DNA of 64,000 nucleotides from DASSSQ01 sp963839285 (GTDB taxonomy: Bacteria > Actinomycetota > Thermoleophilia > Gaiellales > Gaiellaceae): assembly GCA_963839285.1 (NCBI GenBank), contig CAWIUN010000021.1, positions 309,966-373,965 of the forward strand. Reading direction: 5' to 3'. This document shows, one piece after another, positions 19,110 through 29,958 of this stretch; within the stretch, counting starts at the first letter, position 1, and every line of letters starts with the position of its first letter. The notes beneath the pieces are model-generated. The model did not search any database and was not told the DNA's origin. It saw only the letters and a list, made by a program, of their open reading frames with translations. Position numbers and translations under genes: made by a program.

Positions 19110-20189
19110 CAGAGCAGCCACTCCCCGTCGCGCTGGACGAGCTCGCCGTCGCACCAGATCCGGCCGCCCGGGCGCAGGTCCTTGACGAGGTCCCAGTGCA
19201 CCGTCGACTCGTTGGTGCCGCCGAGGAACGGGAAGCCCGCGCCGACCGCGAAATGCACCGTTCCCTCGATCTTCTCGTCGAAGAGCGTGTTGCGCATGTG
19301 CTCCCGGATCCCCGGGTTGCAGCCGATCCCGAACTCGCCGAGCCGGCGCGCGCCCTCGTCGGTGTCGAGCACCGTGTTCAGGTACGCCTCGTTCGTGCCC
19401 GCGGTCGCCTCGACCGCCCGGCCGCCCTCGAAGCGGAGCCGGACGCCCGCCAGCTCACGGCCGCCGTAGCTCGCCGGGTACTCGCAGAAGCAGACGACGC
19501 CCTCGGCGCTGTCCTCGACCGGCGAGTAGAAGACCTCGCCGCCCGGCATGTTCGCGCCGAGCGCGTCGACCATGCCCGAGCGGCCGGCGAGGCTGAAGGT
19601 GAGGTCGGTCTCGGCGCCGACGACCCGGACCGTCGTCGGCGGCGTCGAAGCGCTCCGCGATCCGCGTCATCGTCCGCCGCATCTCGTCCCAGTCGAGCAG
19701 GACGGCGCCGTAGAGGAACTCCTCGAACTGCCGCAGCGTCATCCCCGCCTCCTGGGCGAGCGCCGGGCACGGGTACTGGCAGCCGACCCAGGGCAGGTCG
19801 CCGCCGAGCATGCGCGGCATCACCGGCGCCATCGCCTGCCGCAGCAGCTGCTGGCGCTCCGGGGACAGCTCCGAGCCGTCGCGCGCGTTCTCGGGGGCGA
19901 CGACGACGACGAGCGCGTCGGCCGTCTCGAGCGCGTGGCGGTCGATCGGCGGCAGCGTCGAGAGCAGCTCCTCCGGCGCCTCCTCGGCCCAGATCCCGTC
20001 CCCCGGCCCGCCGCCCGTGGAGATCCGCGGCAGCGCGTAGGCGCCGGCACGGGCGATCCGGCGGATCACCTCCTCGACGAGCGGCCGCGCGAGCGGGGTC
20101 GAGTGGACGAGCACCTGCCAGCCGGGCCGAACGTCGAGACAGCCGCCGACGAGCAGCTCGGCGTAGCGTTCGGTCCGCTCGTCGCGCAC
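19109..20189 (-). CDS. M29-family (AmpS-like) aminopeptidase, copy 2, frameshifted
   Basis: A tandem paralogue of the downstream gene, with the same motif order: VVAPENARDGSELSPE, FDAAD, NMPGGEVFYSPVED, EGARRLGEFGIGCNPGI, IEGTVHFAVGAGFPFLGG and NESTVHWDLVKDLRPGG. One inserted base near 19635 separates the first 180 residues from the rest (joined length 3n+1). GTG start at 20189-20187 with a TAGGGT box 6 bases upstream. The two copies differ enough in the substrate-facing loops that distinct specificities are plausible. Confidence 0.88.
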
Positions 20190-20195
20190 CGGAAT

Positions 20196-20201
20196 ACCCT
20201 A
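20196..20201 (-). promoter_or_regulatory. -10 box TAGGGT of a leaderless promoter for the aminopeptidase pair
   Basis: On the minus strand TAGGGT is followed by six bases (ATTCCG) and then the GTG start of the first aminopeptidase. No ribosome-binding sequence intervenes. Confidence 0.5.
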
Positions 20202-20221
20202 TGCGCTATTCGGCTCTCTGC

Positions 20222-20509
20222 CTATTCGCTCAGCGACGCGAGCAGCTCGTCGACCGACAGCGCCGGCAGCGTCTCGATCTTGGTGCTGCCCCGGGCGGCG
20301 AGCGCGACCGAGACCTTGGCGATCGTGGCGAGGTCGGGCGCCTCGACGACGTTCACGAAGTCGAACTTGCCGAGCGTCGCCCACTGGTGCAGGACGCGTG
20401 CGCCGAGCTCCTCGACGTCACGGTTGACCTCCCGCAGCCGGTCGGGGTTCGACTTCAGGGTCTGCACGCCCTGGGTCGAGAGGCTCGAGAGCAGGATGTA
20501 GATCGGCAT
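20222..20509 (-). CDS. GYD-domain protein
   Basis: A 95-residue alpha/beta protein: MPIYILLSSLSTQGVQTLK, then DRLREVNRDVEELGARVLHQ, FDFVNVVEAPDLATIAKVSV and a short C-terminal helix. This is the standard GYD (ferredoxin-like) domain arrangement, with the family's D-F-V...EAPD core. Function is unknown. A purine-rich GGAGCCGCG lies just upstream of the ATG. The gene overlaps the 3' end of the upstream membrane-protein frame by about 90 bases. Confidence 0.85.
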   Translation of the reverse strand: MPIYILLSSLSTQGVQTLKSNPDRLREVNRDVEELGARVLHQWATLGKFDFVNVVEAPDLATIAKVSVALAARGSTKIETLPALSVDELLASLSE

Positions 20510-21149
20510 CGCGGCTCCTTCGGTTGTGGCGAGCCGCCTGATCGTAGTAGAGCAGCGCCGAGCCGACGTAGAGGAGCGGGCTGAGGACGACGTCGGCGAG
20601 GAAGAGCGCCGCGCGGACGGTGACGTCGGCCTGGTTGCGGAGCAGGAAGACGAGCACGAACTTCGTCAGCGCGAAGACGATCGTCAGGGTCGCGAGGCCG
20701 CCGAGGGCGTGGACGTAGTCCGCGGTGCCGAGCCGCCGGCCGCGGCCGAGCGCGTCGCGGGCTCCGAGCCCCTCGATCGCGGCGGCCGGCACGGCGAGGC
20801 CGACGAAGGCGAGCCAGGCGACGGCCGGCAGCGCGTAGACGAGCATCAGGAACGGCGCCGGCAGGAAGATCAGGACGCCGATGCCGAACGCCGTCCACGA
20901 CCAGGCGACGCCGGCGACGATCTGGACGGCCCGGAGGTACGACGCGGTCAGCAGCGGGGCGCCGGCCGCGAGCACGAGCGTCTGGACGCGGGTGTCGAGC
21001 CCGGCGGTCACCTGCTCGATCGCGGCGAGCGAGAGCCCGAGCGGCACGACCTGCCAGAAGTGGTGCTGGTAGAAGCGGATCGACTCGGCGACGAGCTGGC
21101 CGACGGTGCGCGTCTCCGGCGGGAGCGGCGGCGGGAGGTCCTTCGCCAT
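20418..21149 (-). CDS. Predicted multi-pass membrane protein
   Basis: About 200 convincing residues: a cytoplasmic start with TVGQLVAESIRFYQHHFWQV, as in glycerophosphoryl-diester-phosphodiesterase-like or YckC-type membrane domains, then five or six helices ending LLYVGSALLYYDQAA. The last 45 residues in this frame overlap the GYD gene and are Arg/Pro-rich, so the true end may be nearer 20525 if an indel hides a stop. The ATG lies 2 bases after the stop of the nucleosidase gene. No assigned function. Confidence 0.65.
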   Translation of the reverse strand: MAKDLPPPLPPETRTVGQLVAESIRFYQHHFWQVVPLGLSLAAIEQVTAGLDTRVQTLVLAAGAPLLTASYLRAVQIVAGVAWSWTAFGIGVLIFLPAPFLMLVYALPAVAWLAFVGLAVPAAAIEGLGARDALGRGRRLGTADYVHALGGLATLTIVFALTKFVLVFLLRNQADVTVRAALFLADVVLSPLLYVGSALLYYDQAARHNRRSRDADLHPALEPLDPGRADPEVEPRPAAGGQP

Positions 21150-21151
21150 CG

Positions 21152-21685
21152 TCAGGACAGGCTAGCGAGCACGCGCGGCAGCGCCTCGCGCAGGAGCGCG
21201 AGCGCGTCGTCGAAGCGCCAGAGCGCGCGGTCGGGCTCGTCGACCTCGTTGGAGAGCACGCGCAGCTCGAGCGGCGGGGACGCCCGCGAGCTCGGCCGCG
21301 CGCAGGACCGCGAAGCCCTCCATCGCCTCGACGTCGCAGCCGCTCGTGCCGCCGACGCGGGCGCTCGTTCCGATCGGGAGCACCCGCGCCTCCGGCAGCG
21401 CGCGCCGGGCCGCGGCGAGGAGCGCCGGGTCGGGCCGGACGCTCGGCGGGCACGAGCGGCTCCGCCGCGTCGCAGTAGAGCGCCTCGGAGCCGAGCACGA
21501 GCTCGCAGCGGCCGAAGCCGCGGCGGCCGGCGAGGCCGACGTGGAGGAGCGGCGTCCGGGCGGCGGGACGCGAGCGCGGCGGCGGTCGCGACGGCGGCCT
21601 CGACCGGCCCGATCCCGCAGGCGAGCGCGGCGGCGCCCTCGGCGCCCTCGAGCTCGCGTTCGGTCGCGGCGACGACCAGGATCAT
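21152..21685 (-). CDS. Nucleoside phosphorylase-fold hydrolase, futalosine-hydrolase/MTA-nucleosidase type, three frameshifts
   Basis: Segments in three frames assemble into one protein of about 177 residues: MILVVAATERELEGAEGAAA and ALACGIGPVEAAVATAAAL, then LHVGLAGRRG and LVLGSEALYCDAAEPLVP, then GTSGCDVEAMEGFAVLRAA and ELRVLSNEVDEPDRALW. The E-A-M-E-G stretch and the R-x-L-S-N-E motif are the purine-binding signature of the MTA/SAH-nucleosidase and MqnB group. The total length of 534 bases (3n) fits three single insertions (near 21290, 21445 and 21570). MqnB acts in menaquinone synthesis; which substrate is used here is uncertain. Confidence 0.7.
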   Translation of the reverse strand: MILVVAATERELEGAEGAAALACGIGPVEAAVATAAALASRRPDAAPPRRPRRPPRLRPLRARARLRGALLRRGGAARARRASGPTRRSSPRPGARCRRRGCSRSERAPASAARAAATSRRWRASRSCARPSSRASPPLELRVLSNEVDEPDRALWRFDDALALLREALPRVLASLS

Positions 21686-21719
21686 GGCCGGCCGAGCGTA
21701 GCGGCTTTCCCGCGCCGCG

Positions 21720-21750
21720 CGGGCGGCGCGCCCCGGACGCGCGCCGCCCG
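21720..21750. repeat. 12-bp perfect inverted repeat in a divergent intergenic region
   Basis: CGGGCGGCGCGC and its exact complement flank a 7-base loop (CCCGGAC). It sits between the divergently transcribed nucleosidase and AspT-type genes, upstream of both, so it is not a simple terminator. It could be an operator or a GC-rich structure. Confidence 0.4.
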
Positions 21751-21760
21751 GCGCGAACCG

Positions 21761-21766
21761 TAGGCT
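21761..21766 (+). promoter_or_regulatory. -10 box TAGGCT of a leaderless promoter
   Basis: TAGGCT is followed by six bases and the GTG start of the AspT-type transporter, with no Shine-Dalgarno sequence between. Confidence 0.5.
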
Positions 21767-21772
21767 CGAGCC

Positions 21773-23370
21773 GTGATCGACCTGCTCGCCGACAACGACC
21801 TGCTGCTCCTCTTCGTCGTCGCGGCGGGCGGCTACCTGCTCGGCAAGGTGCGCGATCGGCGGCTTCCAGCTCGGCGTCGCGGCCGTGCTCTTCGCCGGGA
21901 TCGGGATCGGCGCCCTCGACCCGGCGCTGAAGCTCCCCGACGTGCTCTGGAACCTCGGGCTCGTGCTCTTCGTCTACACCGTCGGGCTCGCGACCGGCCC
22001 CGGCTTCGTCGCCTCGTTCCGCCGGCGCGGGATCGCGGCGAACGGCGGTCTGCTGGCGGCGGTCGGCCTGGCCGCCGCGGTCGCGGTCGGAGCCGAGCTG
22101 CTGCTCGGCCTCTCCGCCGCCGCGGCGGCGGGCGTCTACTCGGGCAGCCTCACGAACACCCCGGCGCTCGCCGCGGTGCTCGAGTACCTCCGCGACGACG
22201 CCGGCCACCCCGTCTCGACGCCCGTCGTCGGCTACTCGCTCACCTACCCGATCGGCGTCCTGCTGCCGCTCCTCGCCGTCTACCTCGTCCTGCGCGGCAC
22301 GCACGGCCGGGCGCTGCCGCCCGGCGAGTCGGGGACGCTGCTCTCGCAGACGATCCGGGTCGACCTCGAGGGCCTGCCGAGCTTCGGCGAGCTGCGGGCC
22401 GAGCTGCCGGGCATCACGTTCGGCCGGCTGAAGCGGGACGGCGCGACGGTGCTCGCCGCGCCCGAGCTCCTGCCGCGGCACGGCGACCTCGTCAGCGTCG
22501 TCGGCGACGCCGAGCACGTGCGGCGCGCGACCGAGCGGCTCGGGCACGAGAGCCGGATCCACATCGAGCTCGAGCGCGAGAGCTTCGACGTGCGCCGGGT
22601 GCTCGTCTCGAGCCGGGCCGCCGCCGGCCTGACCGTCCGCGAGCTCGACCTCCCCCGCCGCTTCGGCGCCGAGATCACGCGCGTCCGCCGCGGCGACGTC
22701 GACCTCGTCGCGACCCCCGAGACCGTGGTCGAGCTCGGCGACCGCGTCCGGGTGCTCGCGCCGCGGCGCGCGCCTGCCGGTCGTCAGCACCTTCCTCGGC
22801 GACTCCTTCCGGCGGATCGGCGAGATCGACGTGCTGACGCTCAGCCTCGGGGTCACGGCCGGCCTCCTGCTCGGCCTGATCCCGATCCCGCTGCCGGGCG
22901 GCGGCACCTTCGAGCTCGGCTTCGCCGGCGGCCCGCTGCTCGTCGCGCTCACGCTCGGCGCGCTCGGCCGGACGGGGCCGCTCGTCTGGCAGCTGCCCTA
23001 CACCGCCAACCTGACCCTGCGCCAGCTCGGCACCGTCCTCTTCCTCGCCGGGATCGGCGTCCGCTCGGGCCAGTCGTTCGCCTCGACGGTCGTGACCGCC
23101 GAGGCGCTCCGGCTCGCCGCGGCCGGGCTCGCCGTCACCGGCGTCTGCGTCGGCGTGACCGTCCTGATCGGGCGCCGCTGGCTCGCCGTGCCCCCGGCCG
23201 CGCTGGCGGGGATCGTCGCCGGGACGCAGACGCAGCCTGCCGTGCTCGCCTACGCGACGTCGCAGGTCGCCGACGAGCGCGAGGTGAACCTCGGCTACGC
23301 GACCGTCTACCCGCTCGCGGTGCTGGCGAAGATCGTGCTCGCGCAGCTGATCGTCGCGCTCGCGACCTAG
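21773..23370 (+). CDS. AspT/YidE/YbjL-type transporter with central TrkA-C domains, two frameshifts
   Basis: A duplicated membrane-domain protein of about 530 residues. The N-terminal half has FVYTVGLATGPGFVASF and GVYSGSLTNTPALAAVLEYL, which is the family's conserved GxxxG...TNTPAL motif. A cytoplasmic TrkA-C-like segment (DLVSVVGDAEHVRRA ... VELGDRVRVLAP) follows. The second membrane half contains LPGGGTFELGFAGGPLLVAL and IVAGTQTQPAVLAYA. Single inserted bases near 21850 and 22775 change frame; total length 3n+2. AspT is an aspartate:alanine exchanger, and the substrate here is unknown. Confidence 0.85.
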
Positions 23371-23385
23371 GACCGTTCCAGGGCG

Positions 23386-23736
23386 CTAGCCGGCGGCGGG
23401 ACAGGGGCCGGCCTGCGGCGGCGAGACACCGGGGCCGAGCTCGTGCACGGGCGAGGAGGCGCTGCCGCCCTCGAGGCAGAAGGCCGCGTCGGTCGCCCAG
23501 GCGAGCCGGACGGCCGCGGTCGGCGCGAGCTCGGCGCCGCTGAAGCTGCCGGCGGTGCGCTGGTAGGCGAGCAGCTGGCCCGAGGCCTGCGCGAAGCCGG
23601 CGGCGAGGGCGATCGGGGTGACGCCGTCGCCGGACGCGCCGGAGGCGAGGTCGAGGCCGGGGATCGCGTTCTTCCAGCCGCCGACGGCGACCGCGGCGAG
23701 CGTCAGCCCGACGGTGAACCAGGCGCGGGAGGTCAT
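23386..23736 (-). CDS. Small secreted or membrane-anchored protein of unknown function
   Basis: A 116-residue protein with an N-terminal hydrophobic helix (WFTVGLTLAAVAVGGW) and a short extracytoplasmic domain. The domain has two Cys near the end (AAFCLEGG and AGPCPAAG) that could form a disulfide. Composition and the QLLAYQRTAG helix recall the C-terminal parts of pilin-like proteins, but there is no prepilin cleavage motif. ATG at 23736-23734; a longer start at 23796 is possible. Confidence 0.5.
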   Translation of the reverse strand: MTSRAWFTVGLTLAAVAVGGWKNAIPGLDLASGASGDGVTPIALAAGFAQASGQLLAYQRTAGSFSGAELAPTAAVRLAWATDAAFCLEGGSASSPVHELGPGVSPPQAGPCPAAG

Positions 23737-23794
23737 TCCGCCTCTATCGGCAGCGAGGCGCCGCGACCCGACCCCCGTGTGGGATGATCGCCGC

Positions 23795-24190
23795 ATGGGA
23801 CACCACGCGATCGACGCCGGCGAGCACCGGTGGGAGGAGCGGGCCGGGGTCGAGGGCCAGGCGGCACGGCTCTCGGCCGACGTGACCGTCCCCGCCGGCC
23901 TGACCCGGTCGCGGGCGCGGCTCTGGCGCTACCCGCCGCACACGCGCGGCCGCCGGCACCTCGACCACGGTCAGGAGGAGGTCTTCGTCGTCCTCGCGGG
24001 GACGCTGACGATGCTGCTCGGCGAGCCGCCGGAGCGGGTCGAGGTCGGCCCGCGCGGGCTCGTCGCGGTCGAGCAGGGCACGCCGCTGCAGGTCAGGAAC
24101 GAGAGCGACGAGGAGCTCGTGCTCTTCGTCTACGGCGCGCCGCCCGTGACGGGCGAGGCCGAGTTCCTGGACGACGTTACGGTTTCCTGA
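23795..24190 (+). CDS. Cupin-domain protein
   Basis: A 131-residue single cupin barrel. The first cupin motif is RRHLDHGQEEVFVVLAG and the second half is VAVEQGTPLQVRNESDEELV. The first motif keeps two His and a Glu of the usual metal site (H-x-D-H...E). No enzyme domain is attached, so it could be a small isomerase, dioxygenase or regulator. Stands alone between a minus-strand gene and the RodZ-like gene. Confidence 0.8.
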   Translation: MGHHAIDAGEHRWEERAGVEGQAARLSADVTVPAGLTRSRARLWRYPPHTRGRRHLDHGQEEVFVVLAGTLTMLLGEPPERVEVGPRGLVAVEQGTPLQVRNESDEELVLFVYGAPPVTGEAEFLDDVTVS

Positions 24191-24232
24191 CACGGGCAGG
24201 AGCGGGTCGCCGGCCGCCGAAGCCGGTCGGCG

Positions 24233-24964
24233 ATGGTGGTGGCGGTGGAGCACGAGGTCGAGCTCTTCGGGGTCGGCAGCAGCCTGCGCGAGGCGCGGCT
24301 GCGGCGGGGGATCGAGCTGCGCCAGGTCGAGGCGGCGACCTGCATCCGCGCCGTCAACCTCGAGCTGATCGAGCAGGAGCGCTTCGACGAGCTGCCCGGC
24401 GACGTCTACACCGCGGGCTTCGTCCGCAGCTACGCCGACTTCCTCGGCCTCGACGCCGACCGCTTCGTCCTCCTCTTCCGCGAGTCGCGCGTCCCGGAGC
24501 CGGGCCCGATCGTGCACGAGGCGGTCACGCTCGGCCCGCCGGCGAGCCGGGCGCCGCTGCTCGTGCTCGTCGCGCTGCTCGCGGTCGCCGCCGCGGCCGG
24601 CGCCTTCCTCTTCCTCCGCGGCTCCGGCGGCGCGAAGCCGGTCGCGCCCACACCCGCCGCCGCACCGGCGCCGAAGCCCGCCGCGAAGCCGGCGCCGACG
24701 CTGTCCGGGGCGCTGACGATCCGCGCGGTCCGGGGCGACTCCTGGATCGTCGTCCGCTTCGGCAGCTCCAAGGGCCGGCTCGTCTGGCAGGGGACGCTGA
24801 CGCGCGGCCACCGGCTCCGGTTCGGGCTCGACCGGCCGCTCTTCGTCGGCTTCGGCAAGCCCGAGGCCGTCGCCGTCGCGGCGGGCGGCAAGCGCCTCCG
24901 CCTGGCGCGGTCGCACAGCCTCTTCGTCTTCGGCCGCGACGGCGTCAGGACGACGCGGGCCTAG
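24233..24964 (+). CDS. RodZ-like HTH membrane protein
   Basis: An N-terminal helix-turn-helix (residues about 15-75: SLREARLRRGIELRQVEAAT ... GDVYTAGFVRSYADFLGLD) of the RodZ/XRE type. One membrane helix (LLVLVALLAVAAAAGAFLFL), a Pro/Ala linker and a C-terminal DUF4115-like beta domain (ALTIRAVRGDSWIVVRFG) follow. This architecture is that of RodZ, which links MreB to the elongation machinery. Start choices are ATG 24233 or GTG 24245. The stop overlaps the convergent hydrolase by 4 bases. Confidence 0.85.
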   Translation: MVVAVEHEVELFGVGSSLREARLRRGIELRQVEAATCIRAVNLELIEQERFDELPGDVYTAGFVRSYADFLGLDADRFVLLFRESRVPEPGPIVHEAVTLGPPASRAPLLVLVALLAVAAAAGAFLFLRGSGGAKPVAPTPAAAPAPKPAAKPAPTLSGALTIRAVRGDSWIVVRFGSSKGRLVWQGTLTRGHRLRFGLDRPLFVGFGKPEAVAVAAGGKRLRLARSHSLFVFGRDGVRTTRA

Positions 24965-25806
24965 TCCGCGGGCTCGTCGCCCAGGAAGGTCAGCACGTGC
25001 CGGGCGAAGAGCTCGGGCACGAGGTCGATCGCGATGTGCTGCTGGCCCTCGAGCACGACGACGCGTGCGTCGGGCAGCGCGGCCGCAAGGGCGTCGGTGC
25101 CGGCGCGCATGGACGCGGGGCTGTCGCCGCCTGCGAGCAGGAGGGTCGGTGCGGCGACGCGCGCCACCCGCTCGAGCGGCAGCGCCGCGTCGACGTCGGC
25201 CGCGAGCTCGCGCGGGATCGTCCCGGCGGCGGCGACGCGCGCCGGCCACGGCGGCAGCGTCCGGTAGACGACGAGCTCCTCGTCGGGCATCCGCACGACC
25301 TCGCGGAGGAAGGTCTCGAGGACGGCCTCGTTCCGTCCGTCGGCGAGGAGCTCCTCGAGCCGCGCGAGCACGCCCGGCGCCGCCTGCCGGACCTCGCGGA
25401 ACGGCGGCTCGTAGAGGACGAGACGGCGGACGTTCGCCGTCGCCGCCGCGGCGCCGAGCGCGCAGACGCCGCCGAACGAGTGGCCGAGGAGGTCGACGGA
25501 GGTGCCGGCGGACGCCGCGACGTCGTCGACGACCGCCGCCACGTCGTCGAACTCGCGGGCGACGTCGTAGGCCGGGCCGTCGCCGCTCGCGCCGCGACCC
25601 CTGCGGTCGACGGCGTGCACGGTCACGTGGGGCTCGAGGTACGGCAGCAGCGGCGTCCAGCGCCCCCGGCCCGCCGTCGTCCCGTGCACGAGCACGAGCG
25701 GCGGCCCTTCGCCGCTCGTCTCGTAGGCGATCTCGGTGCCGTCGCGCGAGGCCACCCGCGTCACCGCGGCGGCCCGGACGGCGTCGGTCGCGTCCTTGCG
25801 GGGCAT
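24961..25806 (-). CDS. Alpha/beta hydrolase
   Basis: A 281-residue serine hydrolase fold: PPLVLVHGTTAGRGRW (oxyanion region), VDRRGRGASGDGPAY, nucleophile elbow VDLLGHSFGGVCALGA (GHSFG), APTLLLAGGDSP with the acidic residue region, and QQHIAIDLVPEL supplying His. The start ATG follows a GGAGGGAAGG ribosome site, and a GATACT -10-like box lies about 35 bases upstream on the same strand. Substrate unknown; it is the next leftward gene after clpB but looks independently expressed. Confidence 0.88.
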   Translation of the reverse strand: MPRKDATDAVRAAAVTRVASRDGTEIAYETSGEGPPLVLVHGTTAGRGRWTPLLPYLEPHVTVHAVDRRGRGASGDGPAYDVAREFDDVAAVVDDVAASAGTSVDLLGHSFGGVCALGAAAATANVRRLVLYEPPFREVRQAAPGVLARLEELLADGRNEAVLETFLREVVRMPDEELVVYRTLPPWPARVAAAGTIPRELAADVDAALPLERVARVAAPTLLLAGGDSPASMRAGTDALAAALPDARVVVLEGQQHIAIDLVPELFARHVLTFLGDEPAD

Positions 25807-25871
25807 CGATCCTTCCCTCCTCCGCCGGTGCTCCGAGTATCGCAAACCGCGCCGCGAGGCGCCGCGGTCGT

Positions 25872-28331
<2,460 letters not shown>

Positions 28332-28709
28332 CTAGCTCCTGCCTCTCGGGACGGGGTGCCTGGGAGCCTCGTAGAGGACGAGCTCGCGCCGGTACTGGCG
28401 GTGCACCTGGGCGACGGCGGCGCGCGCCTCGCGCTCCAGCCGGTCGAGGCGCGCGCGCAGGCGCTGCAGCTCGTCCTCGAGCGCGAGCACGCGCTCGACG
28501 CCGGCCAGGTTGAGCCCGAGCTCGGTCGTCAGCCGCTGGATCAGCCGCAGCCGCTCGAGGTCGGCCTCCGAGTAGAGCCGCGTGTTCCCGGCCGTGCGCC
28601 GCGGGCGGACGAGGCCCTTCGCCTCGTAGATCCGCAGCGTCTGCGGGTGCATGCCGACGAGCTCGGCGGCGACCGAGATCATGTAGCGCGGGTGCGTGTC
28701 CGGGGTCAC
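28332..28709 (-). CDS. hspR: MerR-family heat-shock repressor HspR
   Basis: A repressor of the dnaK operon in actinobacteria. The 125 residues begin VTPDTHPRYMISVAAELVGM with the MerR winged-helix HPQTLRIYEAKGLVRPRRT and NTRLYSEADLERL. A coiled-coil dimer helix (LEDELQRLRARLDRLEREAR) follows. Position between the dnaJ module and clpB is the classical HspR arrangement, with expected autoregulation through the promoter upstream of dnaK. The GTG start overlaps the stop of the small membrane gene (GTGA). Confidence 0.93.
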   Translation of the reverse strand: MTPDTHPRYMISVAAELVGMHPQTLRIYEAKGLVRPRRTAGNTRLYSEADLERLRLIQRLTTELGLNLAGVERVLALEDELQRLRARLDRLEREARAAVAQVHRQYRRELVLYEAPRHPVPRGRS

Positions 28710-28879
28710 CGGCGCCTCCGCAGCAGGTCGAGCCCGGCGCGCGCCGCGAGCAGCGCGACCGAGACGGCGAGCAGGGCGACCGCCCACGCCGCCCACGCCT
28801 GGGCGAGCGCGACCGCGAGGACGACGACCACCGCCGCGAGCAGGATCACGTCCCGGCCGACGTCGACGACGCGACTCAC
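28706..28879 (-). CDS. 57-residue two-helix membrane protein inside the dnaK operon
   Basis: GTG at 28879-28877 overlaps the dnaJ stop (GTGA), and its own TGA overlaps the hspR GTG (GTGA). The peptide VSRVVDVGRDVILLAAVVVV... has two hydrophobic helices (residues about 11-29 and 31-48) and ends in LDLLRRRR. Perfect embedding by 4-base overlaps on both sides is good evidence that it is translated. I know no named member of the heat-shock regulon with this form. Confidence 0.7.
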   Translation of the reverse strand: MSRVVDVGRDVILLAAVVVVLAVALAQAWAAWAVALLAVSVALLAARAGLDLLRRRR

Positions 28880-29958
28880 GAGGCCAGGCCCTCCCTCGGG
28901 TTGTGACGGGTCGCCTTCGCGAGCGCCTCGATCGCCTCGCGCTCGGCCTTGCCGACCTTCTTGGGGACGCTGACGCGGACCCGCGCCAGCAGGTCGCCGC
29001 GCCCCGAGCCCTTCAGCCGCGGCGCGCCGCGGCCCTTCAGCCGCAGGAGCTTCCCGTCCTCGGAGCCGGCCGGCACCTTCAGGGTCACCGGCCCGTCCGG
29101 GGTCGGCACCTCGACGTTCGCGCCGAGCGCCGCCTCCGGGTAGGTGACCGGCACCTCGACGACGAGGTCGGCGTCGCCGCGGCGCTCGTAGAGCTGCGAG
29201 GCGGCGACGCGCGTGACCACGAAGAGGTCGCCGGCGGGGCCGCCGCCGTAGCCGGCCTCGCCCTTGCCGGCGAGCCGGATCTTCGAGCCGTCCTTGACGC
29301 CCGCCGGGATCTTGACCGTGTAGGTCTTCGTCCGCCGCTCGCGGCCGGAGCCGTGGCAGCTCGGGCACGGCTGCTCGATCACGGTGCCGTTGCCGCGGCA
29401 GCGCGGGCACGGCTGCTGCAGGGCGAAGAGGCCCTGGCTCTCGGCCTTGACGCCGCGGCCCTTGCACTCGGGGCAGATCGTCGGGGCCGTCCCCGGCCGC
29501 GCGCCGGAGCCGCCGCACTCGTGGCAGGCGGTCTCGAGCTCGACCGGGATCCGGGTCTCGACGCCGTGGAGCGCGTCCTCGAAGGAGAGGTTGACGGCCA
29601 CCTCGACGTCGCTGCCGCGGCGGCCGCGCTGCTCGCGCGGGCCGGCGCCGCCCCGCCCGCGGCCGAAGAGGCCGCCGAACAGGTCGCCGAGGTCGCCGAG
29701 GTCGAAGTCGCCGAAGTCGGGGCCGCCGCCCGGGCCGGGCCGGCCGTTCGACTGCCCGAAGCGGTCGTACTGCTTCCGCTTCTCCGGGTCGGAGAGGACG
29801 TCGTAGGCGGCCTGCACCTCCTTGAACTTCGCCTCCGCGGCGGCGTCGCCCGGGTTTCTGTCCGGGTGGTGCTGCCGGACGAGCTTCCGGTAGGCCTTCT
29901 TGATCTCGTCCTGGGAGGCGCCCTTGGCGACGCCGAGGCTGTCGTACAGCGTGCTCAT
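28876..29958 (-). CDS. dnaJ: Chaperone DnaJ (Hsp40)
   Basis: A co-chaperone that stimulates DnaK ATPase. The 360 residues show the J-domain (YDSLGVAKGASQDEIKKAYR, HHPDRNPGD with HPD), the Gly/Phe-rich region with FGDFDLGDLGDLFGGLFGRG, and four zinc-finger CxxCxGxG repeats (CHECGGSG, CPECKGRG, CPRCRGNG, CPSCHGSG). The C-terminal substrate domains include KIPAGVKDGSKIRLAGKG. The start overlaps the grpE stop (ATGA). Confidence 0.97.
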   Translation of the reverse strand: MSTLYDSLGVAKGASQDEIKKAYRKLVRQHHPDRNPGDAAAEAKFKEVQAAYDVLSDPEKRKQYDRFGQSNGRPGPGGGPDFGDFDLGDLGDLFGGLFGRGRGGAGPREQRGRRGSDVEVAVNLSFEDALHGVETRIPVELETACHECGGSGARPGTAPTICPECKGRGVKAESQGLFALQQPCPRCRGNGTVIEQPCPSCHGSGRERRTKTYTVKIPAGVKDGSKIRLAGKGEAGYGGGPAGDLFVVTRVAASQLYERRGDADLVVEVPVTYPEAALGANVEVPTPDGPVTLKVPAGSEDGKLLRLKGRGAPRLKGSGRGDLLARVRVSVPKKVGKAEREAIEALAKATRHNPREGLAS

